A stretch of 64,000 nt of DNA from Pampus argenteus. Lineage: Eukaryota; Chordata; Actinopteri; Scombriformes; Stromateidae. The notes below the pieces were generated by a model that searched no databases, was not told the DNA's origin, and saw nothing but the letters and a program-made list of their open reading frames with translations. This document shows, one piece after another, positions 39,001 through 50,239 of this stretch (position 1 is the stretch's first letter; every line of letters begins with the position of its first letter). The stretch spans positions 17,825,501 to 17,889,500 of the forward strand of contig CM072875.1 of NCBI GenBank assembly GCA_036937835.1, given 5' to 3'. The position numbers and the translations under genes were made by a program.

Positions 39001-42000
39001 ATATTGTCATATATGTCTTATATATAAAGAAATTCTGGTTACTGATTAGATGAAATACTGGGGACAAAAATTGCATCCAATGATCTGAAACTATAAAGAG
39101 TGATTAGGCTAAATGCCTCGTGTGAGGCTGCACACTGCAAACAGAATGAGAACATATGCATCAGGTGGTTGTAGTAGACAGCTAATCAGAGGGTGCAGAG
39201 GTGGCGGCTGTAACTTGCTATCAGCCTCGACATCTGATCAAAACAAAGACACAAACTTTTCCCCCGGTGCTCGTGTTTTCGATTTGCCACATGCCAAGCA
39301 CTCCGCCCTTTTGGAATGTATCCCTCGCCAAAGCAGTCCCTTTGAGGGCTGCAGCACAGCCCGTCTGGCCTTTTGAAGTACACCGCTTGGCAAATCAAAT
39401 GCGCCGCAAACCAGGGCCGCAGCCTTGATTGGGATTCACGGGGCGTCTGTAGATGAGGGGAAATGCACTCCACATTAATTAACACCTGGCCTCATTATCT
39501 GTCCCATGTGGCAGAGTCCCACTGGGGTAAATTTAACACCGCCTTATTATCATGGTATGTAGTGGTAGAGGTGGGCTTTTATGTGTGTGAGACTTGTATG
39601 GAGGAATGAATCAAAGTGATCTGTACATGTGTATATGTTAATCGTTTGTGTGTATTTGTCTGGATGTTTGTCTGTATTAAGGCTTACCTATATACAGTAC
39701 AGTCCTGCGTATTAGTGTGCGGCTGGCCTGCATGTTTCTGTGTGTGTGTGAGCAAGGTTGTGTGTGGGATTAGATTCCCTCTGATGTCAGGATTCAATAA
39801 AGCACTTTAACATTGCTATAATGAGAGGATGTTTAATTCTCTTTGCTAGATCTCGCTGTCTCTCCCTCTCTCTTAGCAACGCTTTGTATTCCAAAACACC
39901 CACTGGATAAAAAAAACGCCTCCTGCTTGTGTGGTTAAAAACTGATATCACTCTTGTCAAGATATTTTAGACAGAATACTTATAACGCCGGGTAGATATC
40001 TGTGGGTAAAATAAACTCGGCAAACAAATCTAAAGACATCTCTTTTGATCCTGTAGAGATACCGTAGAGCATGACACTAACAATATCAGGTTTGTAGGTT
40101 TGAGTCTCGTTGGCTTCGGGTTGCGCTACGCATCAGAGAGGAAAGATGGTTTGTTTAAAGATGGTCTCGCCCATATGTCAAGACATTATGCTGCGAAATG
40201 TGTAAACTGCGATGTTTTTGAAGTGATCATACAACACAGCACTCTGCCTACTTGTGTGTTTTGTCTTACACGCTTACAGATTTCAAACATTATACTAATA
40301 CAACATATTGTTTGAGTTTTTATTGAGTATGCTACTTAAGATGTGAAAACTGAGTAGCACAGTGAAATTAATTTGTGCATCCTCTTGGCGACATAGTGGC
40401 TGCTCGCTGGTTGTGCTTCTCTCTGTGTTCCCTCATATTATGTGTGCACAGTGGATGCATTTTTTTCAAGTCATCCGTCTCATGCAGGTCTGATGGAACA
40501 GATATGCTTGTATTTTGAAACCACCAGTCCAAAGTGTCTTTTTAGTCTTCAGGTCTGCATGCAATTCTCTTGTATTGTGTGTGTGACACAATGGTTGTGT
40601 ATTGAAGCTGTGAGAGCTACTAAAACGCAAGTTTAGTGTGGCTATACACACTAACGGAGTGATAAAGCTGCTGCTGTGCTGCAGATGCAGAGCTGCTTTC
40701 ACTATGTGGCCAGTGTAGACGGCGTCAAAGTTCTGGAAAGTTGGTTTTAAAAAGTTTGTTGTTTTGCTAATTTATCGTCACAAAAAAAGTAACCCAAGTG
40801 TTTACACAATCACTCTATTTCACTCCCATTAGGACATGCAGTTTGAAAAAAAAAAAAAAAAAAATTACATTACATTGATTTTGGCTGTTGGTGGTTTCAT
40901 ATAAGCAGCTTTAAAAACACATTCAAATTTGCCACAGAGGAATTTCCAAGTGTACTCTCATTGAGAAGAAAACTAGAGGACACAGACTCGGCTCTGAGTA
41001 ATTACCAACGAGATGCAGAGGTCATCGCAGAGAAATTGATAGAAACTGGGATGAAATTGAAAGAGCGAAACAAAGAGTGAGGGAGAGCGCGAGTGAAATT
41101 GCTGCATTGTTCATCAGTGTGTTAGCTCACAGTGTTTCAACTCATCCTCCATCCTTTTCAGTCTGCATAGTTATTAGAGGCTTTTATTAATTTGAAATGC
41201 CAAAGTGAGGAATAAAGCATCACTGAAATGTCACCCTTTCACTGAGCATGATAAAATCACACCAGCCATTTTTGGAAACGTTCGTCCCTTCCTCTCTCCT
41301 CCCCTATCTCTCTCTCTCTCTCTCTCCGCAGCACAGTCTCTTTCACTCCTTCTCACAGATCGATATGGCCTGACAACATGATGGCTGGGTTTCCTAAGGG
41401 GAGGTGGGTCGCAACAGTTGCCTGTCATCTCGCCACTATTTCTCTCTTTTCAAGTCTCGGTCCCCTTTACACTCAGTGCATGACTTTTTAAAAATAAAAG
41501 ATAAAAAATGAATACAAGAACATAAAACTGCCCTGTAATAAAACAACACTGTCACACAAATAATAATACTATAGCCAAATGTTGTTATATTTCTGTTCAT
41601 GAATGGCCAAACAACATAAATCACATATATAAGACAGCTTTAAATGTATTATGTGTATTTTTAAACCCTGTAAACAGCTAGGCTAGTTATTTCCTTGTCC
41701 TTCCATTCTTTATGCTAAGCTAAGCTAACCACGTCCTCATTTCAACTCCATACTTGATGCACAGACATGAGTGTGATATCAATTTTTCATCTACATACTT
41801 TCAGAGAGCAATTTCTTTTTTTTTCTGAACCGATATAAATTTAGCATAAACTGGCCCCGTCTTCAAAATGAATTGTTCCCCAGAGCCTGAGATTTCACAA
41901 CACAACATTAGGCTATAATAATAACAAGAGAGACTGCAGCTGTATGTTAACCTACAATGCTCTTAATAACAATCCTAAATATATAGCGTTAACCAAGAGA

Positions 42001-45000
42001 GTCAAATGATCTCTATCTCGTTACATATCATGTAGGAGGTTATCATCTACTGGTGTTATCATCCTAAACAGTTGAAAAAACACAGCTGTATTCTCACCAA
42101 CACAGACTTTTGAGGTTAAACCTTTCAAAGTGTTCTCCTCCCACGAGAGCCCTGCTTGATTGCTTGACACTCTCCAGTCTGGACAAAATTATACACAGTG
42201 TCTTTAGGGATGGGAAGTCCTTCACACACACACATGCACTTCTCTAAAAGAAAAAAAAAAAAAAAAAAAAAAGAAAAAAAACACCCTTTGGCAGATTGGT
42301 GAGCCAAGTTGAGTTTTTTTCAAAAAGACTGCCAAATAGCTTTTGAGTAATTTAATTACTGTGTCTTTTCCAAAAATCCCATTCAGCTTGTTCTTAGTAG
42401 GTGTACAAGCGTATGAAGGATGAGAAAGTGAAAGAATTCAGTTAAATGGTGAAGGAATCCCTTTTTTTATTTTTAAATGACTATGTAGACGGTCCAGTTC
42501 CCCTTTTATTTCTTAACCGAAAACATAGAATAACTGAGGTGGATACAGGAAAACAGGATGGACAGAACAAGCTTTCTGAGAGTGAGCCTTGAATCTCAAA
42601 CTAGAGGAGGCCCACGGGTCACAGCGCCAGCACTGTAAAAGTACTTATTCAAAGCTGTGAAAAGATGTCGCTCTCTTAAGAACTGCTGTCTTATTGATAT
42701 TGACAGGATATTGACCGTGCACTGAGATGCAAGACAAACCCAGTGATTTTACCACTGAAACATTCATGCTCGTATTATTATTGTCTTTGCCAGGCAAGTG
42801 GGGAAAATGTGTTGGCATGTGGGTCTGCAGCAAATGAGTTAAATGTGCTCAAACTATGAGAAGAAAAAGAAGCTATCATTTTTATTTGAATGATAAATAA
42901 CCATCTTATCTCCAGTAATTTAGGTCCTCTAGCGTGGCCCAGGATTTGTCTTTGTCACCATACATTAAAATTCAAACCTAGAGGGAACAGAAGATTTAAT
43001 ATCTTTAATATGTAAAGTTTGTTGATGTAGAATTGGAAACGAGTTGAGAGGTAGGGATGAAGTCGGTTCATTTTGAGTTTGATGGCTTCAAACTTTAACT
43101 CGGAACAACATGAGGTGAACTTTTTTCTGTGTGTAAAAATAAAAGTGATCAGAAGTAAAAGATGAATTAATAAATATTACATCTCTATTTCTCAGTTTGG
43201 TGTAAAACAATCAGACATGCTGTGAACATGCTGTGTTTAGTTTATTGACACACACATTACATGATTTTATTTTATTTTTTATTCAAATTTTTAGGTAGCC
43301 CTCATAAAGTATGAAGCCACCAAAAAGCAGAATCAGTGCAACATAGATGTACATCTTAAACTTTTGATTCAGAAAAATCAAAAAGAAAAACCAGCTGGAA
43401 TTTTTACACCAAAATGGACCTAAAGTACTCAAAGTGCTTCAATAAATAGTGGATTTTCATTTACGGCTGCTGGCAAACTCCATCTGCTTAAGACAAGCTT
43501 TTGAAAGCTCCAGAATAGCAACTAAATGGACCTTGAGGTGTCTGTCAGCTACTATTTCAGAGGTCACGAGTGGCCTTTAAACCTCAATAAGATGCCATGT
43601 TTTGCATGGATGCACCGTTACATAAAATTAAATATTTTATGTATGAGGTGATGCATATTTTCCCCCAAAGATCAGCTTCTCATATCTGGAAACTTAAGAA
43701 CATTTACCAAAACGTTCTGTGGGTTTAAACACATCTTAACCATGATATAATGATAAAGCCAGACGCTCTATTATTTATGTATATGAATCTGCATCCAGAT
43801 TCACTTGAATTAAACCTCGACTGCAGCTGTGTTTAGATAAATTAAGGTTTGACACTCTGTTGTAATATAATAACTATTTCTCACAATTTAAAAAAATGTA
43901 AGACGTGTCACAGTGTTCACTGTTTATAAAACTCTGTTTTCAAGATTAATAACTTGAGGCGGTAAATGAATGTATATGGATGTCAGACATTTGTATTAGT
44001 GAGAGAGAGTCTGGTGTTCTGGTAATTTGAGGTTGTAGGGAACAATAGGAAAACTGCAATTATTATAATTTGTGCTGAGAAAGCAAGAATATTTCACACA
44101 CCCACTTAAGGACAATCCATATAGGCTTTTCTCAAGTATTATGTCTGCTTTAGAAAAAATAAAAAATAAAAAAATTTAAATGATGAATCACTTATGCATA
44201 TAGCTATGTGTGCAGTATTTCAGACAGCAAACATTCAAATGTTAAGCTGCCCAGAAAGACTCTGTCTATTCTAACCACAAAGCCCATCACTTCCTTTTAT
44301 ATCTCCATGCATAATTCATCTGTCTTTGTATTTACAACCCTCTAAGAATTAACCTGTCACAGAACCCAGGGAATAATGCCAACATATCTATATCTGTCAA
44401 GTGTGGAGCATCAAGCCTCCACATGTTCAAACAAAGCATGGATATTATGCATCATCAGCTGACAGAAAACAAGAGACGGGGAAATTAAAAAGCGAGGAGA
44501 CAAAAGAGGTGGCAGGCGAGTGAAAGAATAAATGATGATACCTCCCTCTCCTGGAGTCAGGGGACATGTTGCATGTCATCTCGGTGTCTTGGTACGCAGT
44601 GGTGCGGTGATGATGTGCTGGGCAGGGCCAGTTCAGAACAGAGTCAAGGGCACTTGGGTGACGGGAAGCTAAATGCTCCAACTGTTCCTTGTCTCCAAAC
44701 AAATATATGGATGACTGAATTTTCTCCCCATGAAGGACGGGCACAGGGATCAAAGAGGAGGCTTTGGCAGTTTTTGGTGTGACCTCTGAACTGCTTGGTT
44801 ATTGCAAAAACTAGAGATGGACAGTAACCGTACCCCGTATTAATGCTTGAACGTGTTTACCAACTAACAATAGTCTTGTTAGTCAGTGGGAGGAAGTCGT
44901 GATCAAATTTAACTTTTTGTCCAATCAAGGCACTCAACCCTGTCTCCTAAATATATGTTCTAATACAACTAATTTGCAATAGCAAATACATTTTGTCAGA

Positions 45001-46652
45001 CATTTATTGCCACCCACAATGCATTTTTTATTTATGCAGGATAAAAATGAAGCTGATATCTGAACTATGCAACATTAGTATTGATTTCGAGTAATGTCTG
45101 CTGCCACCTGATTAGTTCTGTTCGGTCTCCGCTAACTCCAGAGGGAAATATCTGTATTTTTAGCTGCTACATACCCCGCTAGCTTGTCATTTACTTTATC
45201 TGATTACAGTTTAGTGTTGGGCAGGTAGAGTTAACCGAAACAATTAAGTTGTGGGCTATAAAACTAAAAAAATTTGTGGGTTGCAGTCTCCAGTTTTCAG
45301 TCTGTTTCCTGAAAACTCCTTTCCTAGACTGGAAGAAACGTTGCCATTAAACATAATCCAGGCAGCAATTACGTTTTCTGCACAGATTTGGCAGAGCAAA
45401 TAAGTAGTGCATCAATGTATTTTGTCAGAGATGGGGGCGGGGCACTTGCCAGCCAGTAGAGTTCCTGACCGTGACCTCACATCCTATTTAGCAAAGGTTA
45501 CTTCCCTTTCTCTACTCTATAATCTATTCCTCTTTCCAAAGTCTATTACATCAGTTCTTGTGGGCATGTAAGACACAGATTCAAAGTTTTCAATGACTCC
45601 TGTCATTGCCAGCAAAGATACAATAAGTCTGCGGCATTGAGCGCCAATAACACGGCAGTCTCCAAGAAGCTTAGTCGGAGATCTCTTCTTGTCTTCCCTT
45701 CCTAAGCCTTCCGAAGGGGCCGTGTGGTGAACTGGCAGCCGCTACTCTTTCATCCATTCTCGGAGAACTGAATAAAGTTCAGAGGAATTACAAGAATTTA
45801 CCCAGTTTAGACTCAGAGTAGTTGGAATGAGCCTCATCACTGAATCAGTCTCACAAATGTTTATACAGTTACTAACATGATGCGGATGAATAAGCGTGTA
45901 TGCAAATACTGTGGAGCGTGTGTCGGCTGATGACACCAAAACTCAAAGCTCACGTGAGTCATTTTGGTCAAGTGTCAGATCACTGTGGATGTTGAGGGGG
46001 AGATGAGGGTGTCTCTGACTCGAAACTACCAACCCTGTAGTTGAAAAGTCAGTTTCTCTAATCAGTAGGCTACTACATTGCAGTCACAGTTAAGAAATGC
46101 TTGACATGGCGGTCTATTTAACAAAACAGATTTTATTTACACAGCAGATTGTGAACATCTTAAGATGTTGTGGCAGCCATCTGCCAAATGTTTACTTATG
46201 TTTTATGGAATAAACATGTCCGTGCCCATTACTTGGCTAACCGCAAATGATTCAGTTTAACTCTGAATTGCATGAAATTTAAACCACCACTCTCAATTAA
46301 GTTAAAGTAATGGCCTGCCACTTTTGTGAATTGCCATTAAATCAACCACAGCCAACCTGATTTGGACTTAAGAGGGGCAGATAAGTGGTGTAATTAAAAT
46401 CACTCTCATGTCTGTTAACCATATCTAAAATGATTATGAGAGCTTTTAGACACAGATGTCTTTCAGCAGGCGTTGCTCTGCATTAACAGCTATTGTTCAT
46501 TAGGCCCATGTGGTACAATTGTGTAACATTTATCTTGCCTATGACCACTCAAATGCGTCTAATTGGATAATTTGTATTAATCTATGAAAAGTGCTGAATA
46601 TTTAAAAAATGCCTTTTTCCCCCATTAATTCCAACAGGAAGCACAAACTAAT

Positions 46653-46683
<31 letters not shown>

Positions 46684-49600
46684 TAACAGCAATAAATGTG
46701 TTTAGCTTGCCTCTTGAGTGATAGTGAGTGACAGTGCGACAGTTCACCACAGGAGAACAGCCTTAATACCAACACATTTTGAAGAACCCCTGAAGGTCTG
46801 CGGCTAAAAATAAAAACAGGGCTAACTCCCTGATGCAGAACACCTGTCCTAGACACTATTTTCTCCTAGACTCCCTTTATTACTTGTCCTAAACATTCAG
46901 AAGAAAGGGTATCTTTGCCATTTAAGCCAGAAAGAAAAACAATTTTAAGCCTTAAGTTGTAATAGATCAACTCCCTTGAATGTTTTAATGCCCTTTTCAC
47001 GAGCACAGACTCTGTCATAACCATTTCAGACAAAGAAAAAAAAAAAACAAAGAAGAAAAAAAACAAAAAACATCCTTGAGCAACTGAGATGAGAGTCATA
47101 AGCGGAAGGCAGAAAAAAAGAGAGGGCGGGGGTGCGGGTGTCAAGCCATCCAGATTAGTACTATGAAGCATGTCCAATATACCCAATATATATCCTTTAG
47201 TTATCTGGCTTCACTTAGCCTAACATTGTCTGTCTGGATAACCAGTATCATGAAGCTGGCTACGATCTCAGTCAACTTCCTGTCCAGCTGCAAGCGTGTT
47301 CATGTGATACAGGTGGTTTTGTTAATTATGAGTGACATCAGGGCTGTGAATGAAGTACTTAATATGATATGAGATGAAACAGTAATACCTGTTTTAGGGA
47401 CAGCAAACACTAGAAATAATTTAAATATATTAAAAGAAGGCTAAGGCTTAAAATACATGTACTAGGTATTATTATACATGACTGAATGTAGAGTGAAAAT
47501 GATTTCCTTTTTATTTAGATGATGAACAAACTATTCTGAATATGTCTTGCACACAAAAACTAGGAAAGAGAGGAAAAGTAGTTAATGACTGATGAGATTT
47601 ATTTATCTATTTATAGTCATGGGAGCCAATTAACAGTGTGTGGATTATTTTTTCTAATAAAAGAATCTTTGATTTATATTATCATCACACAGTTGTCATG
47701 TGTTATTCAGAGCTGCAGTGAAAGTGTGTAAAATCATCCACACTGTCAGCTATCATTCCAAAATAAACTTCGCACAATAAAAATGCAGCTGAAACCTTCG
47801 TTATGTGTTTAGTGTCATAAATAAACAATCTCTCCATCTGTTAGAAGCTCTGTTTTAAAACCAGAGTGGAATTAAAAATCCTGGAACAATAAAATGATTC
47901 TACGGCCCTATAAAAATATAACCTACATTGCTCTTTTTATCACTTTATTATAGACTCAAGACTTTTGTCCATGTTGGGATCCTGTAGGACTATTTTTCTT
48001 CCAGTGATCTAATTGGTAAGTGGCCAGGGTGTTGACAGGTTGCAATCCAACCTGCTCCAGAGCAGGTTAGCTATTCAGCACAAGTTACCATGGTGATTTA
48101 TCCCGGTTAACAAATGAGCCAGCCCGTGACGATGAAAACACATGGTTAAACTAGTTACCTCACTAACCCCAAATGGTGCTTCATAGTACAGGCCTCAGGT
48201 TTGTTTGACCATCTGCTATGACGGCAAACCAACTCCTGGCGAAACTGATTAGAGTGGGCTCACAACTCCAGGCAACGTAGTGATTGGCTAAAAGAGCTCA
48301 TTTGCATGCTCCTCTCATCTCCAACAAACTCTCAGGAAGCACCGGTGGATAAGGTCACCTATGTCAGTCTGCCTGTGTGCCAGCGGAGAATGTAAACAGA
48401 TCAAACACACAACAGCCGTTTAAAACGAGTGCAGGAGACGTCCAGACGTGTTCTTGATCATATGCACAACGATGACCTCAAATTCATGTCAGGAGGTGAT
48501 AAACATATTGGCATTTACATGTAGGGGCATTTGAAAAGTCCCGTGACAAAACCTTTTAGCCAGCTTGGAGTGATTGCACCAAAGTGTGAAAGTCTGAAAC
48601 TCAAATTTTTATTTAATAAATTTTGGAATTAGACGTTTAATATTTTGTTTTATATTTGTATCTATAGAATTTCAGCTGTCTTTCAAAATAAAAGCAGACA
48701 GAGCTAAATATCATTACAATTGTCTGAACTTGATAAATTCAGCAAATCTCAAGCCACACTGCTAATTAGCCACTGCAGTTATAACCACACATAGTAATAC
48801 AAGAAATAAGAAAGCATGCATTATTCAATAAGTGACCCGTATATGAAAAATATGCATGAAAGTGTTGCAATAAATCCAACATACTGTGATAAAGAATAAT
48901 GATCCTAAAAAATAGGTGATGAAATACAATTAATCCATTGTATGTACTATATATGAAATTATATCTACAAATAAACAAAAAGGGAAACACTTATAACTAC
49001 CTATACGGAGTATATTTCACTCTGTTTTGCTCTTTATGCTCCTTGAGTCATGTTGCATATTCAGGATGCTCTACTGGGCTGATAATTTGACACGAAGCTT
49101 CACAGAACGTAAAACACAACTGGAGACCGGCTCCTTTTTTTCATCCTGCAGTGGCATTAAATGTCTCAATGCCATCTGGAGCCCTAAGAATCAAAACGCT
49201 GCTTTTAAAGATGCCCATTTTAATTGGCAAATATTTACTTGCAGGAGCTCTCTGCAGGCAAACACAACTTCTATTGAAGCACTTTAAAGCCGATGGGCTC
49301 TTGCTACTTACTTTGCAACCTGGGGTTGAACTGCTGATAATAGTTGATAAGGGCCAATGAAACATGACACTGAAGACTGCGGTGAGGATGCGGTGCATGA
49401 CTGCACCAGTACAGTTACCTCGTCACTGTTAACAACCATCCTTCCTCAGCGTGTGTGGTTTGAGTGTGAATTTGCAGACATACATACAACTGTACAAAAT
49501 GTGAGTCTGTGTCTCTGTTTGGGCTTGGTAACAATATATATATATATATTTTTACAAAATACCTTGAAATATACTGTAGCTATACTGTGTGTGTGTGTGT

Positions 49601-50239
49601 GCAAAGGAAGCAGAAGTCAGCACATTTTTTTTCTACCTTTTTAAAATATTGTCCCTTCTGAGAATACAAGAAATACATCAGTGGTGTGAATAAAAATGCA
49701 CTCTCTGTATGTAAAGTACATATATGTCTTCATGTATGCTTTTACATGTATGTGTGTGCTTGCACATCTCCAGGACGTGTGTGAATATTGATGTGTGTCT
49801 GTGTGTGTGTGTGCTGCTGAATGTTAGCACTTGTACCCTAATGCACACTGGGTCTGTGTGTACATTAATCTCTGCTGCAGCAGCGGCGTGTTGCCTTGTA
49901 TGCACTGTTTTCTATCCCTGACCCAGTATGCTGTGTGATCCTGTCTACAGCCTCATTTGTCTCCATCAGAGGACAGGCGAGGTTACGACTCACCAAAGCG
50001 CAGTACGTTTCTGGCGGATCTCCACACGTGATATTCGGGGGGTCGAGGGCCACTCGCAGGTACTTTGTCATGTCGGTGGCTTCTGGCTGACAGGCCATGT
50101 AGTCCCATGCCACGCCCTCCTCTGTATAGATCTGGGACTTGCACACGTCATAGTGACCCCAGGCTGCCGGGTAGTGTTGCATGGCATGTGCCACGTTGCT
50201 GCACACAGCTTGCAGAGTGAACAGTATAGGCCAAAGCAT
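5992..50239 (-). CDS. ntng1: netrin-G1 (ntng1-like), spliced CDS over five coding exons
   Basis: Joined complement exons are 49994..50239, 31360..32003, 16109..16281, 12493..12519 and 5992..6230: 1329 nt, 442 aa plus stop, with no internal stop. Order of parts: signal peptide (about residues 1-19), laminin N-terminal domain (about 25-296), laminin-EGF 1 (about 297-355), short linker, EGF-like domain (about 366-397), hydrophobic C-terminal GPI signal. Blocks shared with vertebrate netrin-G1 include WDYMACQPE, TCGDPPET, NPYMCNNECDA, ASLYGQLDTTK, RYFYAISDIKV, CECEHNTTGPDC and YLPIPKGTAN. The family is a GPI-anchored neuronal surface protein that binds the postsynaptic adhesion molecule NGL-1 (LRRC4C) and does not use the classical netrin receptors. 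The linker and the LamN wording favour netrin-G1 over netrin-G2. The length matches the short isoform lacking laminin-EGF repeats 2 and 3. Whether this is an a or b teleost co-orthologue cannot be told here. Confidence 0.95.
9031..9266. mobile_element. Foldback (inverted-repeat) element
   Basis: Arms 9031..9096 and 9201..9266 are perfect 66-nt reverse complements around a 104-bp spacer. The arm text (for example ACGTTTCACCTCTCATCC and GGATGAGAGGTGAAACGTC) resembles a common teleost repeat motif, which looks like the 3' end of a LINE. Either a non-autonomous foldback element or two opposed LINE tails; the absence of any mismatch suggests a young event or gene conversion between arms. Confidence 0.7.
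10485..10582 (+). repeat. Teleost dispersed repeat (GCTTAGCTTxACATAAxGACTGGA family)
   Basis: Contains GATTAGCTTAGCTTCACATA followed by AGGACTGGAAGTAGTGGGAAA, which is characteristic of a very common teleost interspersed repeat. The copy is degenerate. A reverse-oriented member lies at 41670..41830. Confidence 0.5.
10621..10731 (+). repeat. AT-rich dispersed repeat, copy 1
   Basis: Shares GCACTAAAGCTGAAATAAA, AGTC-ATTGATTG, AACTGTTTTG-CAATCAAC, AATTGTTCA and CTCAAAACATTATTT with 13148..13261 in the same orientation and order. Resembles the widespread teleost repeat whose consensus carries ATCGATTAATC-type units ahead of the ATTAGTTGTT block. Confidence 0.6.
12493..12519 (-). CDS. ntng1: ntng1 27-nt microexon joining LE1 to the C-terminal part
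   Basis: The microexon is flanked by a good acceptor (TTTCTGCAG before 12519) and a consensus donor (GTAAGT from 12492). Joined to the T that ends the laminin-EGF 1 exon it reads C-I-P-S-N-H-G-P-V and leaves a C that pairs with CT of the last exon to give Pro. In human netrin-G1 the same place holds CIPSISSIG ahead of the final EGF domain, so the CIPS start, length and phase (1 on both sides) all agree. The exon supplies the last cysteine of laminin-EGF 1. It is too short for ordinary gene finders; I found it by looking for a phase-1 exon beginning GTATTCC between the two larger exons. Confidence 0.9.
12520..16108 (-). other. ntng1: ntng1 intron between LE1 exon and microexon
   Basis: A 3.6-kb phase-1 intron. 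It contains a second copy of the dispersed repeat at 13148..13261 and otherwise unique-looking AT-rich sequence. No additional exon seen. Confidence 0.75.
13148..13261 (+). repeat. AT-rich dispersed repeat, copy 2
   Basis: Direct-orientation partner of 10621..10731, about 2.5 kb apart; the two copies lie on either side of the 27-nt ntng1 microexon. They differ by many substitutions and small indels, so they are old. Confidence 0.6.
16109..16281 (-). CDS. ntng1: ntng1 third coding exon: laminin-EGF domain 1
   Basis: This 173-nt exon begins with one base that completes Arg and then encodes 57 residues: CKCNLHANSCVFD, CECEHNTTGPDC, SRCKRHYHGRAW and SYLPIPKGTANI. It ends with a single T that opens the next codon. 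The acceptor reads CTGTCTCAG before 16281 and the donor is GTAAGT at 16108. Seven of the eight laminin-EGF cysteines are in this exon; the eighth is made when the final T joins GT of the 27-nt microexon. HNTTG supplies an N-glycosylation sequon. The fit to vertebrate netrin-G1, including the LPIPKGTAN linker, is close. Confidence 0.96.
17945..18045. repeat. Degenerate short tandem block
   Basis: GGTAAAA-type units recur about every 20-25 bp: GGTAAAAATGTCCGG, GGTAAAAGTCTCTGG, AGTAAAATGCCCG, GGTAAAATGCCCGG. The similarity is clear but diverged; I do not recognise the element. Confidence 0.5.
19130..19265 (+). repeat. Possible teleost dispersed repeat
   Basis: Contains TTTCAGACAAATGCTGAAC, GGGGCTGCATAAAGAGCCTG and AATATAGACCTGGAAAATG, in the order of a common fish repeat. 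Short frames on both strands here are by-products. Confidence 0.4.
22138..22202. repeat. (TG)n microsatellite
   Basis: A pure TG run from 22161 to 22202, preceded by TGTC-interrupted units. Confidence 0.95.
23671..23739. repeat. Compound (GT)n-(GA)n microsatellite
   Basis: GT from 23671 to 23707, a short CGC junction, then GA to 23739. Confidence 0.95.
23826..23869. repeat. Compound (CT)n-(CA)n microsatellite
   Basis: CT units then CA units with a few interruptions. It is the reverse complement in composition and order of the array at 23671..23739. Confidence 0.9.
25783..25826. repeat. (TG)n microsatellite
   Basis: Uninterrupted TG, 22 units. Confidence 0.95.
31360..32003 (-). CDS. ntng1: ntng1 second coding exon: main body of laminin N-terminal domain
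   Basis: This 644-nt exon gives 214 residues plus two bases of an Arg codon. The acceptor is a pyrimidine tract ending in CCACAG before 32003; the donor is GTAAGA at 31359. The protein starts ENPYMCNNECDATTEE and ends YFYAISDIKVQG-R. It contains the netrin-G LamN core: FDFEGRNPTTFWQS, NITLSWNKTIELTDD (two N-glycosylation sequons), EKSLDYGRTW, YATDCLDAF, IICTEDYSRGY, RFEIKDRFALFAGPRL and ASLYGQLDTTK. In netrin-G1 this domain carries the loops that contact the NGL-1 leucine-rich repeats. It is the longest conserved block in the window and the firmest basis for the gene call. A frame opening upstream of 32003 reads through the poly-pyrimidine tract and is not part of the protein. Confidence 0.97.
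33027..33187. repeat. (TG)n microsatellite cluster
   Basis: Pure TG runs at 33027..33055 and 33167..33187 with GT-rich and GAGAGA sequence between. The long overlapping frames of His/Thr repeats on the other strand come from this. Confidence 0.9.
36636..36658. repeat. (CA)n microsatellite
   Basis: Uninterrupted CA run. Confidence 0.9.
38867..38891. repeat. (TGAA)n microsatellite
   Basis: Six tandem TGAA units. Confidence 0.9.
40061..40110 (+). mobile_element. tRNA-like SINE head, truncated
   Basis: The plus strand reads CCGTAGAGCATGACACTAAC, then CAGGTTTGTAGGTTTGAGTCTCG. The first part resembles a tRNA D-arm/anticodon arm in SINE heads; GGTTTGAGTCT is B-box-like. No full cloverleaf. Confidence 0.35.
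41670..41830 (-). repeat. Teleost dispersed repeat, reverse copy of the 10485 family
   Basis: The plus strand reads CATTCTTTATGCTAAGCTAA then GCTAACCACGTCC, followed by CAGACATGAGTGTGATATCAA; this is the reverse complement of the family at 10485..10582, and it retains more of the upstream part of the element. Confidence 0.5.
42251..42280. repeat. Poly(A) tract
   Basis: 22 A residues, one G, then 8 more A residues. No SINE or LINE body recognised beside it. Confidence 0.9.
46653..46679. repeat. (CA)n microsatellite
   Basis: Uninterrupted CA run ahead of TATATT. Confidence 0.9.
49994..50239 (-). CDS. ntng1: ntng1 first coding exon: signal peptide and start of LamN domain
   Basis: This exon encodes 82 residues. 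The ATG at 50239 has A at -3 (context ACAACAATG) and is followed by a hydrophobic leader, MLWPILFTLQAVCSNVAHA, which fits a secretory signal peptide cleaved near residue 19. The mature part has GHYDVCKSQIYTEEG, WDYMACQPE and TCGDPPETYCAL, all characteristic of netrin-G1; an N-glycosylation sequon (NIT) lies just before the TCGDPPE block. The exon ends at GCTTTG, directly followed by the donor GTGAGT at 49993, in phase 0. Reading on past the donor gives non-conserved residues, so the longer open frame there is intron read-through. The next exon resumes with GAG AAT CCG (E-N-P), as expected for the family. Confidence 0.95.

Larger units (their letters stand above)
32004..49993 (-). other. ntng1: ntng1 intron between first and second coding exons
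   Basis: An 18.0-kb phase-0 intron, the largest in the gene. Contents: TG microsatellites at 33027..33055 and 33167..33187, (CA)n at 36636..36658, (TGAA)n at 38867..38891, a tRNA-like SINE relic at 40061..40110, a teleost repeat copy in reverse at 41670..41830, a poly(A) tract at 42251..42280, and (CA)n at 46653..46679. Block 46230..46600 looks like conserved non-coding DNA. No other exon seen. Confidence 0.75.

Noticed and set aside
49141..49398. Overlapping frames of 85, 86 and 69 codons on both strands
   Set aside because: No recognisable domain on either strand, and the signals do not fit an ntng1 exon; ordinary intron.
5992..50239. Netrin-G2 as the identity of the gene
   Set aside because: YTEEG, WDYMACQPE, FDFEGR, the PIPKGTAN linker and the CIPS microexon match netrin-G1 better than netrin-G2.
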